Shown here: piece by piece, positions 36,662 to 44,558 of the stretch
How positions within the stretch are numbered: the first letter of the stretch is position 1
Layout of the letters: every line of letters begins with the position of its first letter
Notes under the pieces: model-generated
Told to the model about the DNA's origin: nothing
What the model saw: only the letters and a program-made list of their open reading frames with translations
Database searches by the model: none
DNA from: Chitinophagales bacterium
GTDB lineage: Bacteria > Bacteroidota > Bacteroidia > Chitinophagales > Chitinophagaceae
Length of the DNA: 64,000 nucleotides
NCBI GenBank assembly: GCA_017303395.1
Contig: JAFLBN010000001.1
Coordinates: 186,001 to 250,000, forward strand
Direction: 5' to 3'
Made by a program: the position numbers and the translations under genes

Positions 36662-36872
36662 CAGTGGCAAAGATAGGTGATTCGGTATCACAAAAATATT
36701 TTGGCATTTGAAATATGCTAAGTCTATCTAGTTTAATCTTATCCTTAAGAATACACAATTATGATGCGGAAAAGGTCTTATTGATATTATTATCTGTATT
36801 AAATACTCTAACAACTAGCGAGAGAATTTTCGCTTGACCCAAGTATTACTAATAGGATTACTTTAAACAAAA

Positions 36873-37322
36873 AGACAGATTTCTATATAGAAATCTGTCT
36901 AAAATTTTAGAAAATTTGTGGAGTCTACGGAACGAGTGTCGAACCAATTGAAGGATTTTTTCTGGCGTATTTATCCCTTGAAAGACAGTGTAGGCTTAGC
37001 TTACATTGGTTTACGTTGAGCCAATTTTTGAAACTCATATAAAATATAAAATTTTAGAAAACTGGCGATTATTGATAATGTGAGCCTGTATAGAAAAGAT
37101 AAAGGGGCCAATTTTGGCTCCTTTATCTTTTCTATACATTCAAATGTTATTCTAACTCTTAATCAGTACATACTTATTTCAGAAAGATACAAGTTACTAA
37201 GAAAGTTCTTGCTTACACCTCTGTAGTATTTTGTAGCATTTCTTATAAACTATTGAAAACAAACAAGGTAGACTAAAATAAAAGCCTTTCCCTTGTAGCA
37301 CATTTGTAGCAACATTGTAGCA
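36873..37322. repeat. Dispersed repeat copy 6 (full module)
   Basis: The left terminator is a perfect 28-nt palindrome (36873-36900) with T-tract on the minus side, unrelated in sequence to the AACCCCTG hairpins. Core 36919-37085. The second hairpin, at 37088-37137, has a 22-bp stem around AATTTT. Arm block 37207-37322 with TTTTGTAGCATTT, CTTGTAGCAC, TTTGTAGCAA and ATTGTAGCAA. The distal core end has changed (ACTCATAT), weakening the terminal stem. Confidence 0.85.
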
Positions 37323-37336
37323 AAAAAAACACCCAA

Positions 37337-37380
37337 TTAAGGATGTCATTGTCCTTAATATGATATTGGTCATATTTTTG
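37337..37380 (+). promoter_or_regulatory. Composite NO-regulon promoter of norC
   Basis: Perfect dyad TTAAGGA-N8-TCCTTAA (37337-37358, centre 37347.5). Next comes the Fnr-like dyad ATATGA-N6-TCATAT (37358-37375, centre 37366.5), 19 bp centre to centre. A Bacteroidota -7 element TATTTTTG (37373-37380) overlaps its right end. The same arrangement recurs at the fasciclin and nos promoters. Confidence 0.75.
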
Positions 37381-37420
37381 ACGAGTATCACATTCTAGTT
37401 TTGTCAGGCAATCAGTAAAT

Positions 37421-37810
37421 ATGTTTCTACGATACTGGCTTTTACTATTCATCATCTTTGTTTCATATACACTATTCCTTTTCAGGCATTGTGATACGAA
37501 ATCCACACCACCAACACAATCTGCTATGGAAGGGGCTTCTATCTGGAGAGAAAAAAATTGCCAATCTTGCCATCAATTATATGGCTTAGGTGGATATATG
37601 GGCCCAGACCTTACTAACATAGCTAGCAGTAAATCTGAAAGCAGAATAAAAACTTTTATAAAATATGGCACAGGTAAGATGCCAAACCTACACTTGAAAA
37701 ATGAAGAAGTTGACAATCTTGTTGCCTACCTGAGTTGGATAGATAAAACAGGAAAATCAGAAGTAAACGATAGTAATATACATTGGACAGGCAGTTATAT
37801 AATTAAGTAA
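37421..37810 (+). CDS. norC: Membrane-anchored cytochrome c subunit of nitric oxide reductase
   Basis: 129 residues. N-terminal membrane anchor LLLFIIFVSYTLFLF, one haem c motif CQSCH within NCQSCHQLYGLGGYMGPDLT, and a distal Met region KMPNLHLKNEEVDNL. The CxxCHxLYGxGGYxGPD context is characteristic of NorC. It passes electrons to the catalytic NorB subunit for 2 NO to N2O. It is 3 nt upstream of norB and is transcribed from the composite promoter at 37337-37380. Confidence 0.85.
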   Translation: MFLRYWLLLFIIFVSYTLFLFRHCDTKSTPPTQSAMEGASIWREKNCQSCHQLYGLGGYMGPDLTNIASSKSESRIKTFIKYGTGKMPNLHLKNEEVDNLVAYLSWIDKTGKSEVNDSNIHWTGSYIIK

Positions 37811-37813
37811 TGT

Positions 37814-39133
37814 ATGCGCTATAAGGTATATCTCATTTTTTCACTAATAATGCTTAAAGTAGCATTATTGTGTGGTGTACTGTCATCATTTTCATTTTTG
37901 TATCCTGAAATGTTAAAAAATATAGTACCGTTTCAACAACTGAGGCCGATGCACGTATCGGCAGCATTGTTTTGGATAATATCGGGGGCCGTAACATCGC
38001 TGTTAGTACACAGCAATAATGTTGCAGTCATACAAACAGCAAACAAACGTCTGATAAACACAGCAGCAGGTATATGGGCGTTGACTATAAGTGTCATTTT
38101 CGCATACTATACAATGAACAAATATGGTGGCAGGGAATACTGGGAATTTCCGCCGTGGTTGTGTATACCATTACTGCTTTCTTGGACATTGTTGATGATC
38201 GGATACGGCAGGCACTGGTTCAGCCTGAAAAACAAAAAACCATTGTATCAGATAATGTGGGCTACGGGTGTGCTGTTCTTTTTGCTGACGTTTATTGAAC
38301 AGAATATATGGCATATTGCATGGATCAGACAATCCTACATCAGAGAAGTAACTATGCAATGGAAGGCAAACGGATCGATGGTTGGAGCATGGAATCAGAT
38401 GATATATGGCACATCGCTTTACATGATGGTAAAAATGAGCGGAGACAAATCTATAGCTGAAAACAAGAAGGTATATGCATTTTATTTTCTGAGCCTCAGC
38501 AATTTGATGTTTAATTGGGGGCACCATATATACAATGTACCAACAACAGGCTGGGTCAGACACATATCATACTTCATAAGTATGACGGAGTGGTTGTTTC
38601 TCATAAGTATGATCCAAAGGTTTAAGTCGAAAATATCTGAATATAACAAACATAAACACCTTATCAGTTACAAATTCATCATAGCATCGGAGGTATGGTT
38701 GTTCTTAAACCTTTTGCTTGCAATTATGATGAGCATACCTGCCATAAACAAGTATACACACGGCACACACATTACAGTTGCACATGCTATGGGCACTACA
38801 ATAGGCATCAACACAATGATCTTGCTGGGTAGCATTGGGTACATTTGTAAAGTCGATACTGCATCCATCAAAATAAAAAATGCGGTAACTACAGGATATA
38901 ACATAGCTCAGGTAAGCCTGTTAATATTCTGGCTGTGTCTTGTAATGGCAGGGCTTACAAAAGGCTACAGGAGCCGTGTATTGAATATTAATGACTTTCA
39001 GACAATGATGGCCCCTATCTACTCTATTCTAAAACTATTTGCAATAGCAGGCATAGGTTTATTGGCCGGTATGGGCATGATTATTTATTACTACCTGAAA
39101 CAATTATACAGTAACCGTTTACATCATGAATGA
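37814..39133 (+). CDS. norB: Nitric oxide reductase large subunit (non-canonical NorB-type)
   Basis: 439 residues, about 12 membrane helices, haem-copper oxidase superfamily. Conserved ligands: His47 in RPMHVSAALFW (low-spin haem), His237-His238 in NWGHHIYNVP (non-haem metal), and His324 in THITVAHAMG (high-spin haem). By my alignment the classical FeB His and Glu of helix VI (HLWVEGVWE) correspond to Asn186 and Val190 in NGSMVGAWN, and the second helix-X His (HxH) is Met326. So it differs from cNOR at three key positions and may be one of the proposed variant NOR families. Pairing with NorC supports NO reduction. Confidence 0.78.
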   Translation: MRYKVYLIFSLIMLKVALLCGVLSSFSFLYPEMLKNIVPFQQLRPMHVSAALFWIISGAVTSLLVHSNNVAVIQTANKRLINTAAGIWALTISVIFAYYTMNKYGGREYWEFPPWLCIPLLLSWTLLMIGYGRHWFSLKNKKPLYQIMWATGVLFFLLTFIEQNIWHIAWIRQSYIREVTMQWKANGSMVGAWNQMIYGTSLYMMVKMSGDKSIAENKKVYAFYFLSLSNLMFNWGHHIYNVPTTGWVRHISYFISMTEWLFLISMIQRFKSKISEYNKHKHLISYKFIIASEVWLFLNLLLAIMMSIPAINKYTHGTHITVAHAMGTTIGINTMILLGSIGYICKVDTASIKIKNAVTTGYNIAQVSLLIFWLCLVMAGLTKGYRSRVLNINDFQTMMAPIYSILKLFAIAGIGLLAGMGMIIYYYLKQLYSNRLHHE

Positions 39134-39612
39134 AAAGAAATTGCCGATAAAACGAAGTGCAGAGCTCGTTCCGCTGTCCAGAGATCATCATAATGGGTTA
39201 TTACTATGCTGGAAAATCAGACAAGGCATTAATAGGAGTATTGACACTGATAGAATTGCAGCATACATCTCACACATTTTCGATACAGAATTAGCGCTTC
39301 ATTTTGAGCTTGAAGAACAAATATTGTTCTCACTCATTCCGGAAGATGAAAAATTTAAACGGGCATCAAACGAGCATCTACAAGTTATGGAAATAGTACT
39401 CACAGTAAGACATCACACTGCAACAACAGATGTATTGCTTTGCAAATCTGCTTGAATCTCATATACGATATGAGGAAAGAGACATGTTAAATTATATTGA
39501 AAGACACATACAAACTGTGCAATTACGCATTGCAGGCGAAATGATAGAAAACGCCAATAAAAACGCTTACCATAATGATTGGAAAGATGATTTTTGGGTT
39601 ACAGATAAATAA
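39126..39612 (+). pseudogene. Hemerythrin-like protein, split by a frameshift
   Basis: The first frame (39126-39455) reads LSRDHHNGLLLCWKIRQG and HFELEEQILFSLIPEDE with iron-ligand-type His and Glu, then stops after DVLLCKSA. The second frame (39430-39612) continues FANLLESHIRYEERDMLNYI, the last hemerythrin helix with its His and Glu ligands. Together they make one about 155-residue HHE domain, broken by a frameshift near 39430-39450. The start overlaps norB by 8 nt. It may be a pseudogene, a sequencing error or two pieces expressed separately. No clear slippery run is seen. The role would be NO or O2 binding. Confidence 0.72.
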
Positions 39613-39648
39613 AAGACATTTTCATCTTGAATATGATGTGTGTCATAT
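39610..39648 (+). promoter_or_regulatory. Composite NO-regulon site upstream of fasciclin gene
   Basis: AAAAGA-N8-TCTTGA (39611-39630, centre 39620.5) abuts ATATGA-N6-TCATAT (39631-39648, centre 39639.5), the same 19-bp spacing as at norC. TATTTTAA follows the second dyad as a weak -7 element. Confidence 0.7.
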
Positions 39649-39712
39649 TTTAACTTGACGAGGCGGATTAATTTTACAACAGATTCATTCATTTCATCAA
39701 ACAATAAACGTT

Positions 39713-40267
39713 ATGAAAAAATCATTTCTGCTAATGATGCTGGCTACTTCAGCATTAACCGCCTGTAACAACAATAGTCGCCAAAGCACTAATTCAGGTT
39801 CCGAGCCTGCTTTAGCATCTACTGTACCTGCTGCAGAGGACAATGTTTCTCAACACGATGTGGTGCAGGTTGCCATGGGCAGCAAAGACCATAGCACTTT
39901 GGTAGCTGCTGTAAAAAATGCCGATTTAGTTGAGCCACTACGCAAAACTGGTCCGTACACTGTTTTTGCCCCCACAAACGAAGCGTTTAGCAAATTGCCG
40001 GCAGGTACTGTTGATGGTTTAATGAAACCGGACCAGAAAGATGCTTTAGCAGATATACTGCAATACCATGTATCGGTTGGTATTTATAAAGAGGATATGT
40101 TCCAGGATGGGCAAGTAATTGGCCAGGTGAATTCTCAAAACATTACTATCAGCAAAAAAGACGGCAAAGTAAAAATTAATGGGACTGCTAACATCTTAGC
40201 AGCAATACCGGCATCCAATGGCCTGATATATGTGATTGATGAAGTACTATTACCACCTAAGAAATAG
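39713..40267 (+). CDS. Fasciclin (FAS1) domain lipoprotein
   Basis: 184 residues. Lipoprotein signal MKKSFLLMMLATSALTAC with Cys at the cleavage site. After a Ser-rich linker the FAS1 domain runs from DHSTLVAAVKNADLVEPLRK through the H1 motif YTVFAPTNEAFSKLP and the YHV motif to LIYVIDEVLLPP. FAS1 domains mediate adhesion or protein contact. Its location between nor and ric genes under the same composite site suggests a role in NO/anaerobic physiology (inference). Confidence 0.87.
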   Translation: MKKSFLLMMLATSALTACNNNSRQSTNSGSEPALASTVPAAEDNVSQHDVVQVAMGSKDHSTLVAAVKNADLVEPLRKTGPYTVFAPTNEAFSKLPAGTVDGLMKPDQKDALADILQYHVSVGIYKEDMFQDGQVIGQVNSQNITISKKDGKVKINGTANILAAIPASNGLIYVIDEVLLPPKK

Positions 40268-40347
40268 TTCTATAATCTATTTTGAACTACTTACTATTCA
40301 TATCGTTATTTTCGTACAGAATTAATAATCAGTCAACCAATTACAAA

Positions 40348-40788
40348 ATGTTTTCAAAATCTTGTGAATACGGCATCAGGGCAATTATCTATATAGCATC
40401 TGAAAACGAAAAAGGGAAAAAGGTAGGCATTACTGAAATATGCGAAAACATAGAAGCTCCAGCACATTTTACAGCCAAGATATTACAAATACTCAGTCGT
40501 AACAGAATAGTAAATTCTCAGAAGGGTGTAAATGGCGGTTTCTTTCTGGATGAATATCAATTGGATTTGAAACTGATAGATGTAGTAACGGCCATAGATG
40601 GAAAAGCAATATTTACAGGGTGCGGGCTGGGGTTGAAGCAGTGTTCTGAAACAAACCCCTGCCCACTCCACAACAAATTCAAAGCTATAAGAACCGATTT
40701 GAAAAAGATGCTGGAAGGAACAACAATCGGAGAGCTGGGCCAAAGCCTGAAAAAAGGCAAGTCAGTTCTTAAAAGAATAAGAGTTTAA
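40348..40788 (+). CDS. Rrf2-family regulator, NsrR/IscR-like
   Basis: The frame is open from 40282; the ATG at 40348 (MFSKSCEYGIRAIIYIASEN) is the family-typical start. About 146 residues. The winged HTH has GITEICENIEAPAHFTAKIL and GGFFLDEY (wing). Three cysteines in CGLGLKQCSETNPCPLH match the Rrf2 Fe-S ligand cluster. NsrR-type members sense NO through this cluster and repress detoxification genes. Its place amid norCB, ric and nos, and a GA-N8-TC dyad in their promoters, make it the candidate NO sensor. Confidence 0.85.
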   Translation: MFSKSCEYGIRAIIYIASENEKGKKVGITEICENIEAPAHFTAKILQILSRNRIVNSQKGVNGGFFLDEYQLDLKLIDVVTAIDGKAIFTGCGLGLKQCSETNPCPLHNKFKAIRTDLKKMLEGTTIGELGQSLKKGKSVLKRIRV

Positions 40789-40815
40789 AAAAAATTATCT
40801 TAATTAAGGATAAAA

Positions 40816-42063
40816 ATGTCTTTTATTAATTCAGCCTCAAAAAAACAAAAATGGATTGGCATCACTCTAATAAACCTGAGCATAGTAGCCATACTTGGCT
40901 TTACGCTACGTAGCAAGATACTATTCAATATTCCCTTCCTAGATTTTAAGCATGTATTACATGCACATTCTCACTTTGCCTTTGGTGGATGGGTAAGCTT
41001 GGCATTATTTGTACTACTCTCTACAGAACTTTTGCAAGGTATAGATGCAAGAATGAATCGAATTTTACTGCTCGTAAACATCAATGCCTGGGGAATGTTG
41101 ATAAGCTTTTTGCTACAGGGATATGGGCTTTTCTCTATCGTATTTTCAACCCTTTTCATTTCTATATCTTATTACTATACGTGGGTGTTTTTGAAAGCGC
41201 TTCAAAAGACAGAAGCAGAACCAATTATTAAACAGACGGCAATATGGTCACTAATATATATGTCGTTATCATCTATTGGTCCATACACACTTGCCTATCT
41301 GCTGGCAACGAAATCCGGAAATGTCATTCTGTATAAAGATGCTGTATATACCTATCTGCATTTGCAGTATAATGGCTTCTTTACATTAGCTATTCTTGCT
41401 CTCTTATTCAATAAGATAATGAAGAACAGTTTACTTGCAGACAAGCATAGAGCTAAACGCTTCTTGACAATAGTAAATGCAACAGTAATCCCTTCATTAT
41501 TCTTATGCTACCTGTGGCATTACCCTACTACATATGTACGTATCGTAGCCGTTGCAGGCAGCATACTGCTCATTCTATCTGTAATCTTGTTTCTGCCACT
41601 TACAAAGGGCATCAAGCTATTTGTCGTTAAAGAGACAACACCATACAGAGTACTACTAGCATTATCTATTGTAGCATTAATACTTAAGCTCACACTACAA
41701 AGCCTCACAATATTCCCGACTATAGGTGACCAAGTATTTAATAACAGGCCAGTCATAATAGGTTTTCTTCATTTAGTGCTATTAGGCTTTGTAACATTTT
41801 ATCTGCTCGCCCATTTTCTACAGCTTGGATATTTAGGGAATACAAAACTCGCCTCTGTTTCATTAGCAATATTCGTAACAGGTGTACTTGCAAATGAATT
41901 GCTGCTAATGACACAGGGGCTGGAAATAATGTTTATGACCAACAGCAGGTTATTCCCCCAAATGCTGTGGTATGCAGCTATTGTGCTGGTAATGGGAAGC
42001 ATACTGATAGTAGCAAGTCATTTGAAAACACAGTACAGTAAATACAACGCAACATTTCATTAA
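40816..42063 (+). CDS. Multi-spanning membrane protein, haem-copper-oxidase-like His pattern
   Basis: 415 residues, about 12 hydrophobic helices. His-rich helix starts include LHAHSHFAFGGWVSLALFVL, YLHLQYNGFFTLAI and IGFLHLVLLGFVTFYLLAHF, reminiscent of haem/metal ligands in haem-copper oxidases or NnrS-type proteins. A complete catalytic set is not evident. AAGGA SD is 5 nt before the ATG. It lies 27 nt after the Rrf2 gene and 31 nt before ric, so it is expected in NO response. The exact function is unknown. Confidence 0.6.
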   Translation: MSFINSASKKQKWIGITLINLSIVAILGFTLRSKILFNIPFLDFKHVLHAHSHFAFGGWVSLALFVLLSTELLQGIDARMNRILLLVNINAWGMLISFLLQGYGLFSIVFSTLFISISYYYTWVFLKALQKTEAEPIIKQTAIWSLIYMSLSSIGPYTLAYLLATKSGNVILYKDAVYTYLHLQYNGFFTLAILALLFNKIMKNSLLADKHRAKRFLTIVNATVIPSLFLCYLWHYPTTYVRIVAVAGSILLILSVILFLPLTKGIKLFVVKETTPYRVLLALSIVALILKLTLQSLTIFPTIGDQVFNNRPVIIGFLHLVLLGFVTFYLLAHFLQLGYLGNTKLASVSLAIFVTGVLANELLLMTQGLEIMFMTNSRLFPQMLWYAAIVLVMGSILIVASHLKTQYSKYNATFH

Positions 42064-42093
42064 TCAATTATAAAAGCAATAAATTTTAAAAAT

Positions 42094-43023
42094 ATGGATT
42101 CAACCATTTTTATTGATGTAACAACGATGGCGCCAGCAGATAAGCACCCATCTATCTTCAATGCATTTGACAAAATTGCCCCAGGCGCTTCTGTCATCTT
42201 ACATAATGACCACGATCCTAAGCCTGTATATTATCAGCTGATGGGGTTGAGAGGTAATTGTTTTACATGGCAATACCTGAAAAAAGGTCCAGAGATATGG
42301 GAGGTACAGATAAAGAAAAACGAAATCACAAACGGGGAAGAAACGATTGGAGAAATAGTACGTGGCGACATCAGAAAAGCCGAGGTGTTTAAAAAACTTG
42401 GAATAGATTTTTGTTGTGGTGGCAAGAAAACACTGGCTCAAGCCTGCAAAGAAAAAGGGCTATCTGAAATAACAGTTGCAGAACTATTAGAAGAACCAAC
42501 ACAAACCGATACACAAAACCTTGATTTTAAAAGTTGGAATGCCGGCTTTCTTGCAGACTTTATAGTGAATCAACATCATGAATACGTGAGAACGAATGCA
42601 CCGCTTATAAAAGAACTATCAGAGAAAGTAAGTACCAAACACATAGAAAAGTACCCATATCTGAAAACGGTTCACGATAAAGTACTTCTACTCTTAAATG
42701 AACTGGATACACATATGAAGAAAGAAGAGGTAATACTCTTCCCGTACATCAAACAAATGGAAGCATCGCAGATGAAGGCAGGAGGTTTTAACAGTGTACA
42801 AAATCCGATATGGGTTATGGAGCAAGATCACGACCTGGCAGGAGAACTATTAAGAGACATTAAAATGTTAACCAATAACTATGTAGCACCTGAGGATGCT
42901 TGCAACAGCCATAGGCTTTACCTGCATAAACTACAGGAATTTGAGAACGACCTCTTTCAGCACATCCATCTTGAGAATAACATACTGTTTCCGAAAGCAT
43001 TGGAAGTTGAAAGTAAGATATAG
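42094..43023 (+). CDS. RIC/ScdA di-iron protein with N-terminal DUF2249 domain
   Basis: 309 residues. The N-terminal DUF2249 region (to about residue 75) has VILHNDHDPKPVYYQL. The ScdA_N motif follows as IVRGDIRKAEVFKKLGIDFCCGG, then a hemerythrin bundle with FIVNQHHEYVRTNAP, THMKKEEVILFPYIK, EQDHDLAGELL and HIHLENNILFPK ligands. RIC proteins repair Fe-S clusters damaged by NO or peroxide. It is the last gene of the plus-strand nor group and ends at the bidirectional terminator. Confidence 0.92.
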   Translation: MDSTIFIDVTTMAPADKHPSIFNAFDKIAPGASVILHNDHDPKPVYYQLMGLRGNCFTWQYLKKGPEIWEVQIKKNEITNGEETIGEIVRGDIRKAEVFKKLGIDFCCGGKKTLAQACKEKGLSEITVAELLEEPTQTDTQNLDFKSWNAGFLADFIVNQHHEYVRTNAPLIKELSEKVSTKHIEKYPYLKTVHDKVLLLLNELDTHMKKEEVILFPYIKQMEASQMKAGGFNSVQNPIWVMEQDHDLAGELLRDIKMLTNNYVAPEDACNSHRLYLHKLQEFENDLFQHIHLENNILFPKALEVESKI

Positions 43024-43037
43024 TGTTACTCATAATA

Positions 43038-43067
43038 AAGAGGGAGAGGTTTTCACCTCTCCCTCTT
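43038..43067. terminator. Bidirectional terminator between ric and nosY
   Basis: Perfect 13-bp stem AAGAGGGAGAGGT / ACCTCTCCCTCTT with loop TTTC, located between two convergent stop codons. Confidence 0.88.
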
Positions 43068-43068
43068 G

Positions 43069-43836
43069 CTATAAATCTTTTTTCCGAAATACCCTGACCG
43101 ACAACAACAATGGAAGCAACACCCAGAACAGCATACAAATAACAACGTACACGCTACCAGTACCGGTACCTAAGAACTTTTTGAACAATGCACCGGAATA
43201 TCCCATCAATACAGCCACGTCCAATTGCAATAACATGAGGATACGAGCAAGATCCACAGGATTGAAAGCTGTTATCCCTAACACCGCTTTATCAATCGGA
43301 TACTCATTAAATGAGTAAATAAATATCAATAATAGTCCGTCAAATAAAAGTGTAAAGAACATTGCAGCAGCAATAGCTGCACCTATGCCTTTTGTCTTAT
43401 CCTTGAACAGTACGAATATCAATAGTGCAATGGCTGTGAATATAAGTGTGAGCAAGAACCCACTCAACAACAATGTTATAGCTGCGAGATTTGGGGATAT
43501 AATCATAACCGGCAAACCTACCCCTAACAAGTAAGCTAATGAAAGTGAGATTGTAAGGCCTGCATATTCGGCCAGCAAAACTTTATTTCTCCTTACAGGC
43601 TGCGCCAAAAGCAGTTCAATAAACTCTATGGAATTGAAATAATAGATAGTCGCAAACAGTATGCTGATAAGCGGTACGAACAATAATGTAACATTCAATA
43701 AACTAAGCAATCCTTTGGCAGGGTTTTCGTCTATGCTCAACACACTAAAGGACAATACCGCAAGTATGATTGCGTAAACAACTATTACCTTATTCCGTAT
43801 CAGATCGGCAACAACATATTTCATTATCGTCTTCAT
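43069..43836 (-). CDS. nosY: NosY-type ABC permease
   Basis: 255 residues, six membrane helices, MKYVVADLIRNKVIVVYAII at the start. Its partner ATPase is encoded 4 nt overlapping upstream, and NosD precedes that, the canonical nosDFY order. NosDFY energises delivery of sulfur or copper species for the CuZ centre of NosZ in the periplasm. Confidence 0.85.
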   Translation of the reverse strand: MKTIMKYVVADLIRNKVIVVYAIILAVLSFSVLSIDENPAKGLLSLLNVTLLFVPLISILFATIYYFNSIEFIELLLAQPVRRNKVLLAEYAGLTISLSLAYLLGVGLPVMIISPNLAAITLLLSGFLLTLIFTAIALLIFVLFKDKTKGIGAAIAAAMFFTLLFDGLLLIFIYSFNEYPIDKAVLGITAFNPVDLARILMLLQLDVAVLMGYSGALFKKFLGTGTGSVYVVICMLFWVLLPLLLSVRVFRKKDL

Positions 43837-44558
43837 ATATCGGCAGTTTTAGTATGTTCGTTTCTCATTACACTGGCAATCATTTTGTTCAGCTTTGTTT
43901 CACTTGTCATATGCTGCAATTCGTCAACAGACTTATAAAATATCAGCTTACCATCTTGCAGATAAACCACATCGTTGGTAATACCATCCAAATCGCTGAG
44001 GATATGTGATGTTATTAATACAAGTTTGCCTTTATTACATTCCTGTATTATTTTATCTTTTAGGATTTCGCTTGCCAAAGGGTCAAGGCCTGCAGTTGGC
44101 TCATCGAGAATAAGGATACCGGGAGAAAAAAGAAATGCCAGGCATGCACTAACCTTCTGCCTGGTACCGCCCGAAAGACTACGCATGGTTTTTGAACTAA
44201 TCTTATTTACACCTAATTGTGTTATCAGCTCTTCATCATATTGTACATTATCCTTTCGGATGTCTTTTATCATTTTGATGACCTGCCCTATGGTCATATT
44301 TTCAGGGTACCTGCCTATCTGTGGCATATACCCGATATGAGAACGATATTGCCAATCATTCCCGATTTGTTTATCGTTTATAGATATGGTTCCTTTGTCA
44401 GGAATCACCAAACCCAAAATAGATTTTATTAGCGTGGTTTTGCCCGAGCCATTGGGTCCTAATAAAGAAACTGTACGCCCTTTAGCAAAATTGAGACTTA
44501 TATTATCCAGTGCTTTAAAACTGCCAAAAGATTTAGTCAGTGCATTTATATGTATCAT
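43833..44558 (-). CDS. nosF: NosF-type ABC ATPase
   Basis: 241 residues. Walker A GPNGSGKTT, Q-loop MPQIGRYP, signature LSGGTRQKVS, Walker B LILDEPTAGLDP and H-loop ITSH. It overlaps nosD upstream and nosY downstream by 4 nt each, so the three subunits are translationally coupled. Confidence 0.9.
   Translation of the reverse strand: MIHINALTKSFGSFKALDNISLNFAKGRTVSLLGPNGSGKTTLIKSILGLVIPDKGTISINDKQIGNDWQYRSHIGYMPQIGRYPENMTIGQVIKMIKDIRKDNVQYDEELITQLGVNKISSKTMRSLSGGTRQKVSACLAFLFSPGILILDEPTAGLDPLASEILKDKIIQECNKGKLVLITSHILSDLDGITNDVVYLQDGKLIFYKSVDELQHMTSETKLNKMIASVMRNEHTKTADI

Noticed and set aside
756-37322. Repeats as integron attC sites
   Set aside because: Same orientation and gene blocks between fit superficially, but the RYYYAAC/GTTRRRY ends are missing and the blocks hold many genes on both strands.
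40804-40825. Fourth GA-N8-TC operator (TTAAGGA-N8-TCTTTTA) at the 40816 gene
   Set aside because: It overlaps the start codon, and the AAGGA is an ordinary Shine-Dalgarno, so the match may be chance. No Fnr dyad lies at the 19-bp spacing.
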